A stretch of 64,000 nucleotides of DNA from positions 248,001 to 312,000 of the forward strand of contig NZ_CTEN01000003.1 in NCBI RefSeq assembly GCF_001375655.1. Reading direction: 5' to 3'. Source of the DNA: Streptococcus varani (lineage in GTDB: Bacteria; Bacillota; Bacilli; Lactobacillales; Streptococcaceae). Shown piece by piece: positions 14,580-24,745 of this stretch. The notes below the pieces were generated by a model, which ran no database searches, was not told where the DNA came from, and saw nothing but the letters and a program-made list of their open reading frames with translations. The first letter of the stretch is position 1. Every line of letters starts with the position of its first letter. The position numbers were made by a program, and so were the translations under genes.

Positions 14580-15550
14580 GTCCGTACCTCGATAATCTTG
14601 AGCAATTCATCGACCACCAAGTCTCCATCGTGAAAGGCTCCGCCTTTTTCCAGATTCAAAAAATTAGAGGATATGACCCGTTTAGCTTGGTCTTGAAGTC
14701 CTAGAAAATCATGTTTAACCTGAACCAAGTATTCGTCAAATTGATTGATATCCATATATTCTTTGGAAACTGGTTCGATATTGACCAAAACAGTATCGAT
14801 AAATTTTTGACCCAAATGTTCATTAAGTACTTTGACATGATCCGCATCACTAAAAAATTCGGTTTCTCCACGCTGCGTCATGATATTGCAGACGTAAGTT
14901 ACCTGAGCCTTGGTTTCTCGTAACGCCTGACTAATTTCAGAAATTACAAGATTCGGCAAAATAGAGGTAAAGAGAGATCCAGGTCCCAGAACAATCATAT
15001 CGCTCTCCATGATGGACTCTACGACTTTTCGGCTGGCTGTCGGTTCTTCCTCATTGTATGAATTGGTCACGTAAACATGGTCAATCATCCCCTTATGTTT
15101 GGCAATCTTACTCTCTCCGACCACTTCAAAACCATCTGTAAAAACGGCATGAAGAGTTAGGGCATTGTCGCTTGACGGATAAATCTTGCCTGTTGTATGG
15201 AAAAACTTGGTCAACAATTGCATGGCATTATAAGTAGATCCTTGCATCTCGGAGATTCCTGCAATGAGCAGATTACCAAGAGGATGTCCTGCCAAGGCGC
15301 CATCTGAATCCGCAAAACGATACTGAAAAATCTGTTCGTAGAGCTTGGGCATATCAGATAGTGCCAAGAGGACATTGCGTAAATCTCCTGGCGGTGTTAC
15401 CTGTAAGGCTTGGCGGATTTCACCAGAGGATCCGCCATCATCTGCTACGGTTACAATGGCCGTGATGTCTACTTGCTTGTCACGGAGACTTTTAAGAATA
15501 ACGGGAATGCCTGTACCACCGCCGATAACTGTAATTCTAGGCTTTCTCAT
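14576..15550 (-). CDS. yvcK: YvcK/GlmR-family gluconeogenesis factor
   Basis: 324-residue CofD-like protein beginning [18 protein letters not shown], with [10 protein letters not shown] and PPGDLRNVL near 40-60 and LGNLLIAG near 92. Binds UDP-sugars and coordinates carbon metabolism with cell-wall synthesis and shape. Start and stop overlap rapZ and whiA by four bases each, indicating tight coupling. Confidence 0.95.
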   Translation of the reverse strand: MRKPRITVIGGGTGIPVILKSLRDKQVDITAIVTVADDGGSSGEIRQALQVTPPGDLRNVLLALSDMPKLYEQIFQYRFADSDGALAGHPLGNLLIAGISEMQGSTYNAMQLLTKFFHTTGKIYPSSDNALTLHAVFTDGFEVVGESKIAKHKGMIDHVYVTNSYNEEEPTASRKVVESIMESDMIVLGPGSLFTSILPNLVISEISQALRETKAQVTYVCNIMTQRGETEFFSDADHVKVLNEHLGQKFIDTVLVNIEPVSKEYMDINQFDEYLVQVKHDFLGLQDQAKRVISSNFLNLEKGGAFHDGDLVVDELLKIIEVRT

Positions 15551-16434
15551 GAGCGATTAACGGTCTCCTTTCGCTTATCCTTGTCACGATGACTACGGTT
15601 GACCACCCAATTTTTTTCCAAATCATCCGCCAAACGTCGTGCAAAGGATACGCTGCGGTGTTGTCCACCCGTACAACCGATAGCGATGGTCAAAAGCGAT
15701 TTCCCTTCCTTTTGATAGCCAGGTAAAATAGGCTCAATCAAACTCAATAAATGATTATAGAAAGCCTCTGATTCTTCATGTTCCATAACATAGTGGTACA
15801 CTTCGTCATCCAAACCAGTTAAATTTCTCAATTCTGGTTTGTAATAGGGGTTCGGCAAAAAGCGGACGTCAAATACTAGATCTGCATCCAGAGGTAGACC
15901 ATATTTGAAACCAAAAGAAACAACTTCAACACGAAAACCAGGCTTGTCATCTAGGCTAGCAAACTGATCGGATATTTCTTTTCGTAACATACGAGGGGTC
16001 AAGTCTGTGGTATCTATAACATTCTGACTCATATTTTTGAGAGGGGCTAAGAGTTCACGCTCTAAGTTGATCCCATCCATCACTCTACCGTCATGGGCTA
16101 GAGGATGGCTCCGTCTAGTTTCCTTATAGCGAGCAACCAACTCATTATCCGTTGCATCTAAAAAGAGAATCTTAAAATCCAATTCTTGAGTCGATTCAAC
16201 CTGATCGAGGACTTCTCTAATTTCTGCAAAGAAGGAACGACTGCGCATATCGACTACCATGGCAATCTTATCATTGTCCTGACTATGTTGGATTAGTTCA
16301 ATAAATTTCGGAACCAGTGTCGGAGGCATATTGTCAATGGTAAAATAACCCAAATCTTCAAAGGATTGGATGGCGACGGTCTTTCCTGCTCCACTCATCC
16401 CCGTTACGATAACCAAGTGAATCTTTTCTTCCAT
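15547..16434 (-). CDS. rapZ: RapZ/YvcJ nucleotide-binding protein
   Basis: 295-residue P-loop protein: Walker A GMSGAGKT at about 12-19, DNMPP near 34, FGFKYG and [10 protein letters not shown] in the C-terminal domain, which in E. coli binds sRNA. In Gram-positives the YvcJ form hydrolyses GTP and has been linked to competence. First of the three overlapping genes; the DUF1003 gene lies 34 bases upstream on the same strand. Confidence 0.95.
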   Translation of the reverse strand: MEEKIHLVIVTGMSGAGKTVAIQSFEDLGYFTIDNMPPTLVPKFIELIQHSQDNDKIAMVVDMRSRSFFAEIREVLDQVESTQELDFKILFLDATDNELVARYKETRRSHPLAHDGRVMDGINLERELLAPLKNMSQNVIDTTDLTPRMLRKEISDQFASLDDKPGFRVEVVSFGFKYGLPLDADLVFDVRFLPNPYYKPELRNLTGLDDEVYHYVMEHEESEAFYNHLLSLIEPILPGYQKEGKSLLTIAIGCTGGQHRSVSFARRLADDLEKNWVVNRSHRDKDKRKETVNRS

Positions 16435-16468
16435 ATTGTTCTCTTTTCTATTCTTTCTTTTCCACTAA

Positions 16469-17191
16469 CTACTTGCGATGCTGTTTTTGCAATTCTGCCA
16501 GTTGGATACTAATCGATACCAGCATCTCCGACTGCAACTTTTGGATTTCCAAAAAATCAGCCTGGTCCTGATTTAGAAGATGATCTAATTTTTCATTGAG
16601 AGCCCTTACTTCTGCTTCCGACTTGAGGTTGACATCATAATCATTTTTAGCTTGAAAACGGTCATAATCTGAAGCCCGGTTCTGACTCATCATAATCAAG
16701 GGAGCTTGGATAGCAGCAACCGTTGACAGAACTAGATTGAGCAAGATAAAGGGGTAGGGATCAAAACCTACGCCAAAAAGATGGATACCATTGACAAAAG
16801 TCCAAACAGCTAAAATCAGGATAAAGGAAATGATAAAAGTCCAAGATCCTCCAAATCTAGCTACATTATCGGCAACTTTTTGACCAAAGGTTAATTTTTC
16901 ATTCCACTGGCTATGCATATCCATAGCAGAAATGGTCTCCTGCATTTTGGAAGCATGTACTGTGTCTTGAATTTTCTTATTTTGATCATTAGCTTTTTCA
17001 ATCATCCGCTTAAGATGAGTCATGCGATAATTGGTCAAGCCCTCATAGGAAATAAAATCAGACTCCTTTGCCTGCGGATAGTCTGTTTGGATCAGTTTAA
17101 AAATAGAATCGTCTAGTTCCGAAAGAAAAACACCTTCTAAAATAGTATATGATTTCTGTGAAATCAAATCTTGATATAACTGATCTGTCAT
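16469..17191 (-). CDS. DUF1003 membrane protein
   Basis: 240 residues. Central DUF1003 region with two transmembrane helices (about 112-132 and 142-162), preceded by a soluble part and the typical FGQKVADNVARFGGSWTFI entry, followed by NRASDYDRFQAKNDYDVNLKSE and a C-terminal coiled coil. Function unknown. ATG 17191 has an AAGGAGG site. Probably co-transcribed with rapZ. Confidence 0.85.
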   Translation of the reverse strand: MTDQLYQDLISQKSYTILEGVFLSELDDSIFKLIQTDYPQAKESDFISYEGLTNYRMTHLKRMIEKANDQNKKIQDTVHASKMQETISAMDMHSQWNEKLTFGQKVADNVARFGGSWTFIISFILILAVWTFVNGIHLFGVGFDPYPFILLNLVLSTVAAIQAPLIMMSQNRASDYDRFQAKNDYDVNLKSEAEVRALNEKLDHLLNQDQADFLEIQKLQSEMLVSISIQLAELQKQHRK

Positions 17192-17525
17192 GGTCTTTCC
17201 TCCTTGAAATTCTTATCTCATTATACCATAAAGGATAGAGCCTGACCCTTTTTGAAATATATAGTCATTGAACCTTGACACCTTGTCACTATCGGATGAA
17301 CTTACTCCAATTGAGAGAAACTTTATTTCTTCTATTTCAAACCTCAAGCAGTCTATTCTCAGACTGTAAGGTGAACTGACTGTCGTCAGTTTTTATTTCC
17401 CGCTTCCAACAGTCACTCCCCTGACTGTTGGAGCTACCTGCACCTCAGTTCCTAGTCCTAAAGCTAATTCATTCAATTATAAAAAACTTGAAGACTGGCT
17501 TCAAGTTGATATTCTATTATTGGGC
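17192..17525. repeat. RUP-like element interrupted by palindromic repeat units
   Basis: 17260-17320 (ATATAGTCATTGAA...TTGTCACTATCGG) and 17432-17481 (CCTGCACCTCAGTTCCTAGT...) match the two halves of the intact 106-bp element at 37002-37107. About 110 bases between them are not in that element and belong to the palindromic family of the 30.8-kb array: CAGTCTATTCTCAGACTG, ACTGACTGTCGTCAGT and CCAACAGTC..GACTGTTGG (about 17408-17434). This looks like one repeat inserted into another. No gene. Confidence 0.6.
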
Positions 17526-17903
17526 TTAATCTATTGAAGCAATGACTTCAATTTCAATCTTTACATCGCGTGGCAAACGAGCGACTTCAACGGCCGAACG
17601 TGCTGGAAAATCCGTTTTAAAGGCGGTTGCATAAACTTCATTGAAAGCAAGAAAATCATCCATGTCTTTTAAGAAGCAAGTTGTTTTCACTACATGATCA
17701 AAATCTGTTCCTGCTTGGGCTAAGATTGCAGCGATATTTTTAAGAACCTGCTCTGTCTGCTCCTGAATAGTTTCCCCCACCACTTGACCCGTTTCAGGTG
17801 AGAGAGGAACCTGACCGCTAGCAAAGAGCAGATTTCCTACTAACTTAGCTTGAACATAAGGCCCAATTGCCGCTGGAGCTTTGTCTGTATGTATCGTTTT
17901 CAT
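17526..17903 (-). CDS. ridA: RidA-family enamine/imine deaminase
   Basis: 125 residues from ATG 17903 (MKTIHTDKAPAAIGPY). Contains the YjgF/RidA signature (PARSAVEVARLPRDVKIEIEVIAS) with the conserved Arg that binds substrate carboxylate. Hydrolyses reactive 2-aminoacrylate-type enamines from PLP enzymes. A longer frame to 18032 exists but would overlap gldA and lacks a site; the chosen start lies 13 bases after the gldA stop. Confidence 0.92.
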   Translation of the reverse strand: MKTIHTDKAPAAIGPYVQAKLVGNLLFASGQVPLSPETGQVVGETIQEQTEQVLKNIAAILAQAGTDFDHVVKTTCFLKDMDDFLAFNEVYATAFKTDFPARSAVEVARLPRDVKIEIEVIASID

Positions 17904-17916
17904 ATGATCCAACTTT

Positions 17917-19014
17917 CTATTCTTCCTTGATAGCTTGACCAAACTGATCAGCTTTTTCGATAGCTTGAGCCAAACGACCTGTATCAAATGGTGTGTTGCG
18001 GTACTCTGCTGTTGATTTAGTGTATTCAACAATACTTGCTATATCCTCCTTACTCAAACTCATATCACTTAAAGTAAGGGGTAAGTGTAATTTTTTGTTA
18101 AAATCGGCTACTCGGGCTAACTGGCTTTCTTCATCGAAGTAGGCATGCAAAACCATAACACCAAAGGCCACAATGGACCCATGTAAATGCTTACGACTAG
18201 CACGGATGGCCGTCGTCCCATTGTAAAAAGCATGGGCATGGCAGGTTGTCAGATCAAAGGTTGGCTGGACTACCATATTTGAAGCGTAGGCGGTTGAGAT
18301 GATAATGGCTAGAATGACTTCTTCTAGGGCTGGACTGACTCGGTTTTCCTGAACATCTTCCATAGCCTGCTCACCATATTTGTAAAGAGCATCAAGTGAA
18401 GATTGAGCAATCGCCCGACCTAAAAGAGCAATATGAGGCGGTTCAAAACCACGACCAATCGCCTCCTGGATAGCTCTAGTAACCTCTGGCCCTTTTGAGA
18501 TACCATCCCCAATGCCTGCCCAAAAATACTCACTTGGAGCCTCGGCAATGACTTGAGTATTAATAAAGGTATGCAAGGGTGGACCAGTTACTTCATAAAA
18601 ATCAAAGGAATGATCTTCCTTGTAGATGACGGACAAGCCTGTTCCAGCAGCACAGGTTGCACAGATAGTCGGAATCGTCAGCAAGCCCTTCCCAGCTTTT
18701 TTAGCTACCATCTTACTGGTATCCAAAGCCTGGCCACCGCCAATTCCTAAGATAACGTCCGCGACATCTACCTCTTCTAACTGCAATAAAGAGTCCACAT
18801 TGGCCATAGTGGCAGCTTTGCCATAAACAAAGCTCCCTGTAACAGAAATCCCAGCCTCTTCTAGAATAGCCAAGATGTCCGACTCAACGGCTGCCAGAGC
18901 TTTCTCTCCACCGATTAAAACAAGGGACTGAAAGCCATAACTAGCAAGAACAGAGGGTAATTCTAGGAAGGCATCAGGACCATATGAATAATTACTTAAT
19001 TTTTGAGTTGGCAA
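17917..19014 (-). CDS. gldA: Glycerol dehydrogenase-like iron/zinc-containing alcohol dehydrogenase
   Basis: GldA-family fold: N-terminal NAD-binding part with GIGGGQALDTSK near 90, C-terminal metal site with FWAGIGDGISK (Asp), TTCHAHAFYNG (His) and SRKHLHGSIVAFG (His). Oxidises glycerol or related polyols with NAD, or the reverse. No ATG fits; the likely start is TTG 19014 (PTQKLSNYSYGP), with GGAAAGGAAC eight bases upstream. Followed by ridA. Confidence 0.85.
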   Translation of the reverse strand: MPTQKLSNYSYGPDAFLELPSVLASYGFQSLVLIGGEKALAAVESDILAILEEAGISVTGSFVYGKAATMANVDSLLQLEEVDVADVILGIGGGQALDTSKMVAKKAGKGLLTIPTICATCAAGTGLSVIYKEDHSFDFYEVTGPPLHTFINTQVIAEAPSEYFWAGIGDGISKGPEVTRAIQEAIGRGFEPPHIALLGRAIAQSSLDALYKYGEQAMEDVQENRVSPALEEVILAIIISTAYASNMVVQPTFDLTTCHAHAFYNGTTAIRASRKHLHGSIVAFGVMVLHAYFDEESQLARVADFNKKLHLPLTLSDMSLSKEDIASIVEYTKSTAEYRNTPFDTGRLAQAIEKADQFGQAIKEE

Positions 19015-19044
19015 ATCGCTCGTTCCTTTCCTAAGACAGATAAT

Positions 19045-19080
19045 CAAAAACTCGCACGGCTTTCATTTACAGTGCGAGTT
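19045..19080 (-). terminator. asnS terminator
   Basis: AACTCGCAC / GTGCGAGTT stem with TTTTTG on the minus strand, between asnS and gldA. It could also act as an attenuator for gldA, as it lies only 31 bases before that start. Confidence 0.8.
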
Positions 19081-19261
19081 CTGATAAGTTGACTATCAAA
19101 ACAAGATAGTTGTAACAGCAATAATTTAATTATTGTGCAAAACCAATCCTACTCAGACTGGACCTGTTGAAGCCAAGTAAAGTGGTTTACTAAACTCAAC
19201 CGACTCTAAGATACTTTTCCTTACTAGCTACTCGTTAAACAAATAGTATGGAAGGAAGTGT

Positions 19262-20605
19262 CTATGGTCTAATACGGTGCAACATCCGTGGGAAAGGAAT
19301 TGCCTCACGAATGTGTTTTGTACCCGCTACGAAGGTTACCATACGCTCAATACCGATCCCAAAACCACCGTGTGGTACTGAACCATATTTACGGAGGTCA
19401 AGGTAAAAATCATATTCCGATTTATCCATACCAAGCTCATCCATTTTAGCAACGAGTGCATCATAGTTGTCTTCACGCATGGATCCACCGATGATTTCAC
19501 CATAGCCTTCTGGAGCCAAGAGATCTGCACAGAGCACGCGCTCAGGGTTGTCTGGAACTGGTTTCATGTAGAAAGCCTTGAAGCTAGCTGGATAGTTGAC
19601 AACGAAGGTCGGTACACCAAAGTAGTTTGAAATCCAAGTCTCATGTGGTGAACCGAAGTCATCTCCATGCTCCAAATGTTCGTAGTCTGTATCTTCATCT
19701 GCTTCATGCTCTTGTAAAAGGCTGATAGCATCATCATAAGAGACACGTTTGAAGGGTTCGGCGATGTAGCGTTTAAGAGCATCCACATCACGTTCCAAGG
19801 TTTCAAGTGCTTGAGGAACGCGGTCGATGACACCTTGAATGAGGGCTTTAACATATGCTTCTTGCAAATCAAGGGATTGGTCATGGTTTAAGAAAGAATA
19901 CTCCGCATCCATCATCCAGAATTCTGTCAAGTGACGGCGTGTTTTTGATTTTTCCGCACGGAAAACTGGACCAAAGTCAAATACACGACCGAGCGCCATA
20001 GCACCTGCCTCTAAGTAAAGCTGACCTGATTGGGTCAAGTAGGCAGGAGTTCCAAAATAGTCTGTTTCAAAGAGTTCTGTTGAATCTTCCGCCGCATTTT
20101 CTGATAAGATTGGACTATCAAACTTGATGAAGCCATTTTTTTCAAAGAATTCGTAGGTGGCATAAATAATGGCGTTACGAACTTGTTGAATGGCAACTTG
20201 TTTGCGAGAACGCAACCAGAGATGACGGTTGTCCATCAGGAAGTCAGTTCCGTGCTCTTTTGGTGTAATCGGATAATCGTGAGATTCACCGATGATTTCG
20301 ATATCTGTCACATCCAACTCATAACCAAACTTTGAACGCTCGTCTTCTTTGACGATACCTGTTACATAGACAGAAGTTTCTTGACTGAGGCGCTTAACCG
20401 TATCAAACTTAGCAGTTCCTTCTTCTTCACCAAATTTTTCGATGAAGTTTGGTTTGAAAGCTACCGCCTGAAAAAAGGCTGTTCCATCACGCAATTGGAG
20501 GAAAGCAATCTTACCTTTACCTGATTTATTCGCAACCCAGCTACCTATGGTCACTTCCTCATTCACATGCTTTGGTACATCAAAAATTGTTACTAATTTT
20601 TTCAT
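19262..20605 (-). CDS. asnS: Asparaginyl-tRNA synthetase
   Basis: 447-residue class IIb synthetase. N-terminal OB-fold (about 1-105), motif 2 region [24 protein letters not shown] near 215, motif 3 [16 protein letters not shown] near 415. Last gene of a minus-strand operon with the tseB-like and aminotransferase genes. No T-box leader was seen in the 24 bases before it. Confidence 0.97.
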   Translation of the reverse strand: MKKLVTIFDVPKHVNEEVTIGSWVANKSGKGKIAFLQLRDGTAFFQAVAFKPNFIEKFGEEEGTAKFDTVKRLSQETSVYVTGIVKEDERSKFGYELDVTDIEIIGESHDYPITPKEHGTDFLMDNRHLWLRSRKQVAIQQVRNAIIYATYEFFEKNGFIKFDSPILSENAAEDSTELFETDYFGTPAYLTQSGQLYLEAGAMALGRVFDFGPVFRAEKSKTRRHLTEFWMMDAEYSFLNHDQSLDLQEAYVKALIQGVIDRVPQALETLERDVDALKRYIAEPFKRVSYDDAISLLQEHEADEDTDYEHLEHGDDFGSPHETWISNYFGVPTFVVNYPASFKAFYMKPVPDNPERVLCADLLAPEGYGEIIGGSMREDNYDALVAKMDELGMDKSEYDFYLDLRKYGSVPHGGFGIGIERMVTFVAGTKHIREAIPFPRMLHRIRP

Positions 20606-20629
20606 TCTTTACAAAATCTCTTTTCTACT

Positions 20630-21001
20630 TTATTTATTTTGGTGGCAAACAGCTTCGATATTATTGCTGTCTGGATCTATCACATGGGCAGCATAGTAAC
20701 CAGGATGATAGTGACTACGTTCACCTGGAGCACCGTTGTCTTTTCATCCAGCAGCCAGGGCTGCTGGATGAAAAGCTTCCACTTCTTGAAAAGTCTCAGC
20801 ACTAAAAGCAAAATACTCGGGTTCTTGCTGACCTTGACTTAACCAAAAATCACCACCTGGATCTGCGTTCCTCGGTTCTGCAAAACTCACTGCCCACTCT
20901 GTATCAAATTGAAGGTGATAGTTCAACGGAGCTAAAGTTGCTTGATAAAAAGTTTTAGCAACCTCTAAATCCTTTACTTTAATACCGAAATGATCAATCA
21001 T
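20630..21001 (-). pseudogene. VOC/glyoxalase-family protein with an internal TGA
   Basis: From ATG 21001 a vicinal-oxygen-chelate domain reads IDHFGIKVKDLEVAKTFYQ to HPAALAAG, then TGA at 20744-20746, then in the same frame KDNGAPGERSHYHPGYYAAHVIDPDSNNIEAVCH to TAA at 20630. Relatives have glycine (GGA) at that place, so a single G-to-T change explains it. Readthrough would give the full 123 residues; without it the second metal-binding half is lost. Confidence 0.88.
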
Positions 21002-21002
21002 T

Positions 21003-22184
21003 CTACTTCTCCATGAAAGCCTTGATTCGTCTCACCGCTTCTTTTAAGGTCTCCATGTCACTAGCATAGCTTAGACGAATATTATTTGGAGCACCAAAAC
21101 CAGCCCCTGTAACCAAAGCGACTTGCGCTTCTTCTAAGATAGCATTGGTAAAGTCAGTCACATCCGTGAAGCCTTTCATGGCCATAGCCTTCTTAACATT
21201 AGGAAAGAGATAAAAAGCTCCCTGAGGTTTGATGACCTCAAAACCTGGAACCTCAGCTAAGAGTGGGTAGATAGTATTGAGTCTTTCCTCAAAGGCTTGA
21301 CGCATGATCTCAATGGAACTTTGGTCACCTGTCAAAGCTTCAATGGCTGCATACTGAGAAACGGCTGTTAAATTTGAAGTGGTTTGACTGACAATTTTAG
21401 CAATCCCTGCGATAATCTCTGGTTCTGCCACTGCAAAGCCAACTCGCCAGCCAGTCATGGCATAGGTCTTAGAAACGCCATTGACCACAATCGTTTGCTT
21501 GCGGAGGGCTTCTGACAAGCTTGAGATAGCTGTAAATTCATTGCCATTGTAGACCAGACGACCATAAATATCATCCGCCAAAATCAGGATATCATGCTCT
21601 AAAGCCCAGTTTCCAATGGCTTCTAATTCATCTCGACTATAAATCATACCAGTCGGATTTGATGGAGAATTGAGCAAGATAAGTTTAGTCTTATCCGTAC
21701 GAGCTGCCTCTAATTGTGCAACTGTAGCCTTGAAATCATTCTCTTCTGTCGTTTGGAAGGTAACGGGTACTCCATCCAGCATCTTAACTTGATCTACATA
21801 GGAGACCCAACAAGGAGTTGGAATAATGACCTCATCACCTGGGTCAATCAAGGTAGCAAAAGCTGCATAAAGAATAAATTTAGCGCCAGTTGCTACCACC
21901 ACTTGATTGCGGGGAACTGCATAACCATAGAAGTTCTCCATGTAAGTAGAAATAGCATCTTTGAGTTCCGGCAGGCCCGATGCGGCAGTGTAAAAACTTG
22001 CTTTCCCGTTTTTGATAGAAGAAAGAGCTGCATCTTGAATATTTTCTGGTGTCACAAAATCAGGCTCCCCCAAGGTCAAGGACAAGATATCCCGTCCCTC
22101 AGCTTTCAATGCCATTGCACGCGCACTAGCAGCCAAGGTGACACTTTCTTCCATTTCTAAAACTCGTCTTGATAACTTGGTCAT
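21003..22184 (-). CDS. Class I aspartate/aromatic aminotransferase
   Basis: 393-residue fold-type I PLP enzyme. NSPSNPTGMIYS near 173, PLP lysine in VVNGVSKTYAMTGWRVGF near 235, NNIRLSYASD near 370. Probably aspartate aminotransferase supplying aspartate for the asparagine and asnS context. Start overlaps the tseB-like stop by four bases (ATGA). Confidence 0.92.
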   Translation of the reverse strand: MTKLSRRVLEMEESVTLAASARAMALKAEGRDILSLTLGEPDFVTPENIQDAALSSIKNGKASFYTAASGLPELKDAISTYMENFYGYAVPRNQVVVATGAKFILYAAFATLIDPGDEVIIPTPCWVSYVDQVKMLDGVPVTFQTTEENDFKATVAQLEAARTDKTKLILLNSPSNPTGMIYSRDELEAIGNWALEHDILILADDIYGRLVYNGNEFTAISSLSEALRKQTIVVNGVSKTYAMTGWRVGFAVAEPEIIAGIAKIVSQTTSNLTAVSQYAAIEALTGDQSSIEIMRQAFEERLNTIYPLLAEVPGFEVIKPQGAFYLFPNVKKAMAMKGFTDVTDFTNAILEEAQVALVTGAGFGAPNNIRLSYASDMETLKEAVRRIKAFMEK

Positions 22185-22696
22185 ATGCCCTCCTTCTTAA
22201 GCAGTTCTCCTGTTTTAAAATCAATGAGATAGTAGGCTCTGCCAGATTTCACTTCCCAGATAGCATGCCCCTCATGAAAACCGAAAACACTTCTATCAAT
22301 CTGCCCAGCTCCATTATCAGTAGCTCTTTGCTCCGCAGCGATTTTAGAAATCCCTTCATCTACTTGATAAACGTAAATCTCGGAGGATTTCTCTGGAACC
22401 AAAACGAAAACAGCTTGTCCGGTAGCATCCTTAGCTTTAACAGCAAAGTAGCTTTCTTTTCCATTATAAATGGTAACTTGAGAAACATCCGTCACATGAG
22501 CGTATTCTTTAGCCACTCGAATTGCTTGATCTTTCGCATTTACAAAAGGTTTGCTTGCAGATTCCAAAACGTAAATTGTTGAAAAAGTTAAGACAGAGAA
22601 CAAAACAAAAAAACCAATCAAATATTGTTTCCATATACTTAGTGGTTGTCTGTCTCTTTTGTAACTTCTCAGAGTTCTTCGTCTTAAATTTGCCAT
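22181..22696 (-). CDS. TseB-like DUF5590 cell-wall elongation regulator
   Basis: 171 residues: basic cytoplasmic N-terminus (RRRTLRSYKR), one transmembrane helix (about 27-47), extracellular PepSY-like DUF5590 part (AIRVAKEYAHVTDVSQV...IWEVKSGRAYYLIDFKTGELL). YpmB/TseB proteins act with class A/B PBPs in elongation in Bacillus. Pneumococci have the same gene pair with an aminotransferase. First gene of the operon. Confidence 0.82.
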   Translation of the reverse strand: MANLRRRTLRSYKRDRQPLSIWKQYLIGFFVLFSVLTFSTIYVLESASKPFVNAKDQAIRVAKEYAHVTDVSQVTIYNGKESYFAVKAKDATGQAVFVLVPEKSSEIYVYQVDEGISKIAAEQRATDNGAGQIDRSVFGFHEGHAIWEVKSGRAYYLIDFKTGELLKKEGI

Positions 22697-22819
22697 AATA
22701 GGTACATTATACTACATATTGACCTATAATGCTAGAAATCCAACAAAAATCTCTTGAATTTTTCGAGATTTTCAAGGGTAAAATTTGAATATTTTCTCCT
22801 TTCTTGCTAAACTATTTTC

Positions 22820-23263
22820 ATGGAAAAGAAGATTGAAGAAATATTAAAAGAAAATGAATCAGCCTTACATAGTTTGGTTGTTTTTCATCGTGCAACCAAC
22901 GCAATTAGCCGCCAAGAAATACAGACCATTAAAAAACACAATTTGACAGTGTCTCAATTTGGTGTCTTGGAAGCTCTCTACAACAAAGGAAATCTCCGTA
23001 TTCAGGACCTGATCGATAAATTGCTCAGTACTTCTGGTAATATGACAGTGGTTATCCGCAATATGATCCGCGATGGTTATATTTTTAAAGTTCCAGATGA
23101 AAAAGACAAGCGTTCCTTCTTAATCGGTTTAACCCCCCTTGGTCAAGAAAGAATAGAAAAGATTCTTCCGGAACATTATGAAAATATTGGTAAAATTTTC
23201 TCGATTATCAGCCAAGAGGAACAAGAAACAATGGCTACTATTCTTAGAAAATTTAAATTGTAA
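22820..23263 (+). CDS. MarR-family transcriptional regulator
   Basis: 147 residues with a winged helix (LTVSQFGVLEALYNKGNLRIQDLIDKLLSTSGNMTVVIRNMIRDGYI, wing DEKDKRSFLIGLTPLGQE). The ligand-sensing cysteine of OhrR-type members is not evident. It lies upstream of two FMN reductase genes on the same strand and is a plausible regulator of them. Confidence 0.9.
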   Translation: MEKKIEEILKENESALHSLVVFHRATNAISRQEIQTIKKHNLTVSQFGVLEALYNKGNLRIQDLIDKLLSTSGNMTVVIRNMIRDGYIFKVPDEKDKRSFLIGLTPLGQERIEKILPEHYENIGKIFSIISQEEQETMATILRKFKL

Positions 23264-23374
23264 GCTCTTTTTGCTATTTCATTCTGAGTATGGTATGCTC
23301 ATTTCATCAAATCAATAAGAAAGTTTTGGCAATACATACTTTCTTAACCCTATTTTTTTATAAAGGAGTCATTT

Positions 23375-23926
23375 ATGACAAAAGTATTGTTTGTAGTCGG
23401 TTCGCTTCGCAACGGTTCATTTAACCACCAATTGGCTGAAAAAGCTGAGAAAGCTTTAGAAGGCAAGGCTGAGATTGCTTACCTTGATTGGTCTCAAATT
23501 CCAGCTTTCTCAGAAGATGCAGAAGTTCCAACTCCAGCCTCCGTTCAAGCTGCTCGGGATGCTGTTGAAGCAGCAGACGCTATCTGGTTCTTTTCTCCCG
23601 TTTATAACTACGCTATCCCAGGTAGTCTGAAAAATGTCATCGACTGGCTCAGTCGTGCTCTTGATTTATCTAATCCAAAAGGTCCGTCCATTCTAGAAAA
23701 TAAATTTACAACAGTATCTGCTGCCGCAAACGGTGGACAGGAGCAAATGTTCGCTCATTTTGCAGACCTGCTTCCGTTCGTCCGTACCCAAATGGTTGGC
23801 GACTTTACTGCAGTTGCCATCAATCCTGAAGCTTGGGCTACTGGAGAATTAGTGGTGACAGACGATAAATTAGTGGCTATCACTGCTCAAGCTGAAGCCT
23901 TGATCAATGCAATAAAACAAATTTAA
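23375..23926 (+). CDS. NAD(P)H-dependent FMN reductase (paralogue 1)
   Basis: 183-residue flavodoxin-like fold of the NADPH-dependent FMN reductase family: [21 protein letters not shown] (FMN phosphate loop, about 8-28) and FFSPVYNYAIPGSLKNVIDWLSRAL near 75-99. Reduces FMN or quinone-type substrates. About 65-70% identical by eye to the next gene, so a tandem duplication. Preceded by AAAGGAG. Confidence 0.9.
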   Translation: MTKVLFVVGSLRNGSFNHQLAEKAEKALEGKAEIAYLDWSQIPAFSEDAEVPTPASVQAARDAVEAADAIWFFSPVYNYAIPGSLKNVIDWLSRALDLSNPKGPSILENKFTTVSAAANGGQEQMFAHFADLLPFVRTQMVGDFTAVAINPEAWATGELVVTDDKLVAITAQAEALINAIKQI

Positions 23927-23934
23927 AAAATCAA

Positions 23935-23972
23935 TGCGAAATCCTGACTCCTATGTGAACTCAGGGTTTTTA
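23935..23972 (+). terminator. Terminator after FMN reductase 1
   Basis: CCTGA..TCAGG hairpin with TTTTTA tail right after the stop, so the two reductase genes are probably separate transcripts. Confidence 0.6.
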
Positions 23973-24180
23973 TTTTCTGCCCTATGCTCCTGGTCTTGAC
24001 TTTTCTATCAAATAGAAACCTCTGAAAAGAATAGAATGATTGCAAACAAAATCCTTTACAAGTGATAAAAATTGTCATATAATTACTACATAGTGATAGT
24101 TCTCGTAGATTCCATCACAACCAACTCTCAAGAATGCTACTAGCATTTTTAAACTTATCATAGAAAAAGAGGAAAAAGAA

Positions 24181-24726
24181 ATGAAAAACATTTTATTTGT
24201 AGTCGGTTCACTCCGCCAAGGTTCATTCAACCATCAATTGGCTGAGAAAGCTGAAAAAGCTTTAGAAGGTAAAGCAAGTGTTACTTACCTTAACTGGAAA
24301 GACGTCCCAGTATTCTCACAAGACCTTGAAGCAAATGCACCTGCTTCCGTTCAAACTGCACGTGAGGCTGTTCTTGCTGCGGATGCTATCTGGATTTTCT
24401 CTCCAGTTTACAATTTTGCTATTCCTGGTTCTGTGAAAAACTTACTTGACTGGCTCAGCCGTGCCTTAGACTTGTCTGACACAACTGGTGCTTCTGCACT
24501 CCAAGATAAAATTGTAACCATTTCATCTGTTGCAAATGGTGGACACGAGCCATTATTTGCTGCTTACAATGCACTTCTACCATTTATACGTACACAAGCT
24601 GTTGGTGATTTCACAGGTATATCTGTTAATCCAGAAGCTTGGGGAACTGGTGAGTTAGTCGTTGCGGAAGATAAATTGGCTGCAGTTGCTGCACAAGCTG
24701 ATGCTTTATTGGAAGCAACAAAATAA
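24181..24726 (+). CDS. NAD(P)H-dependent FMN reductase (paralogue 2)
   Basis: 181 residues with the same motifs as the preceding gene ([45 protein letters not shown]). A hairpin AATGCTA-CTAGCATT followed by Ts lies at about 24132-24152 upstream, and GAGGAAAAAG is the ribosome binding site. The copy ends only 20 bases before the IS-derived tail of the opposing ECF gene. Confidence 0.9.
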   Translation: MKNILFVVGSLRQGSFNHQLAEKAEKALEGKASVTYLNWKDVPVFSQDLEANAPASVQTAREAVLAADAIWIFSPVYNFAIPGSVKNLLDWLSRALDLSDTTGASALQDKIVTISSVANGGHEPLFAAYNALLPFIRTQAVGDFTGISVNPEAWGTGELVVAEDKLAAVAAQADALLEATK

Positions 24727-24745
24727 ATTTTACAAATTAAAACGT

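Noticed and set aside
18904..19261. Possible T-box or riboswitch between asnS and gldA
   Set aside because: Only a terminator hairpin is clear; no T-box sequence (TGGGTGGTACC-like) or specifier loop was seen, and the hairpin is downstream of asnS.
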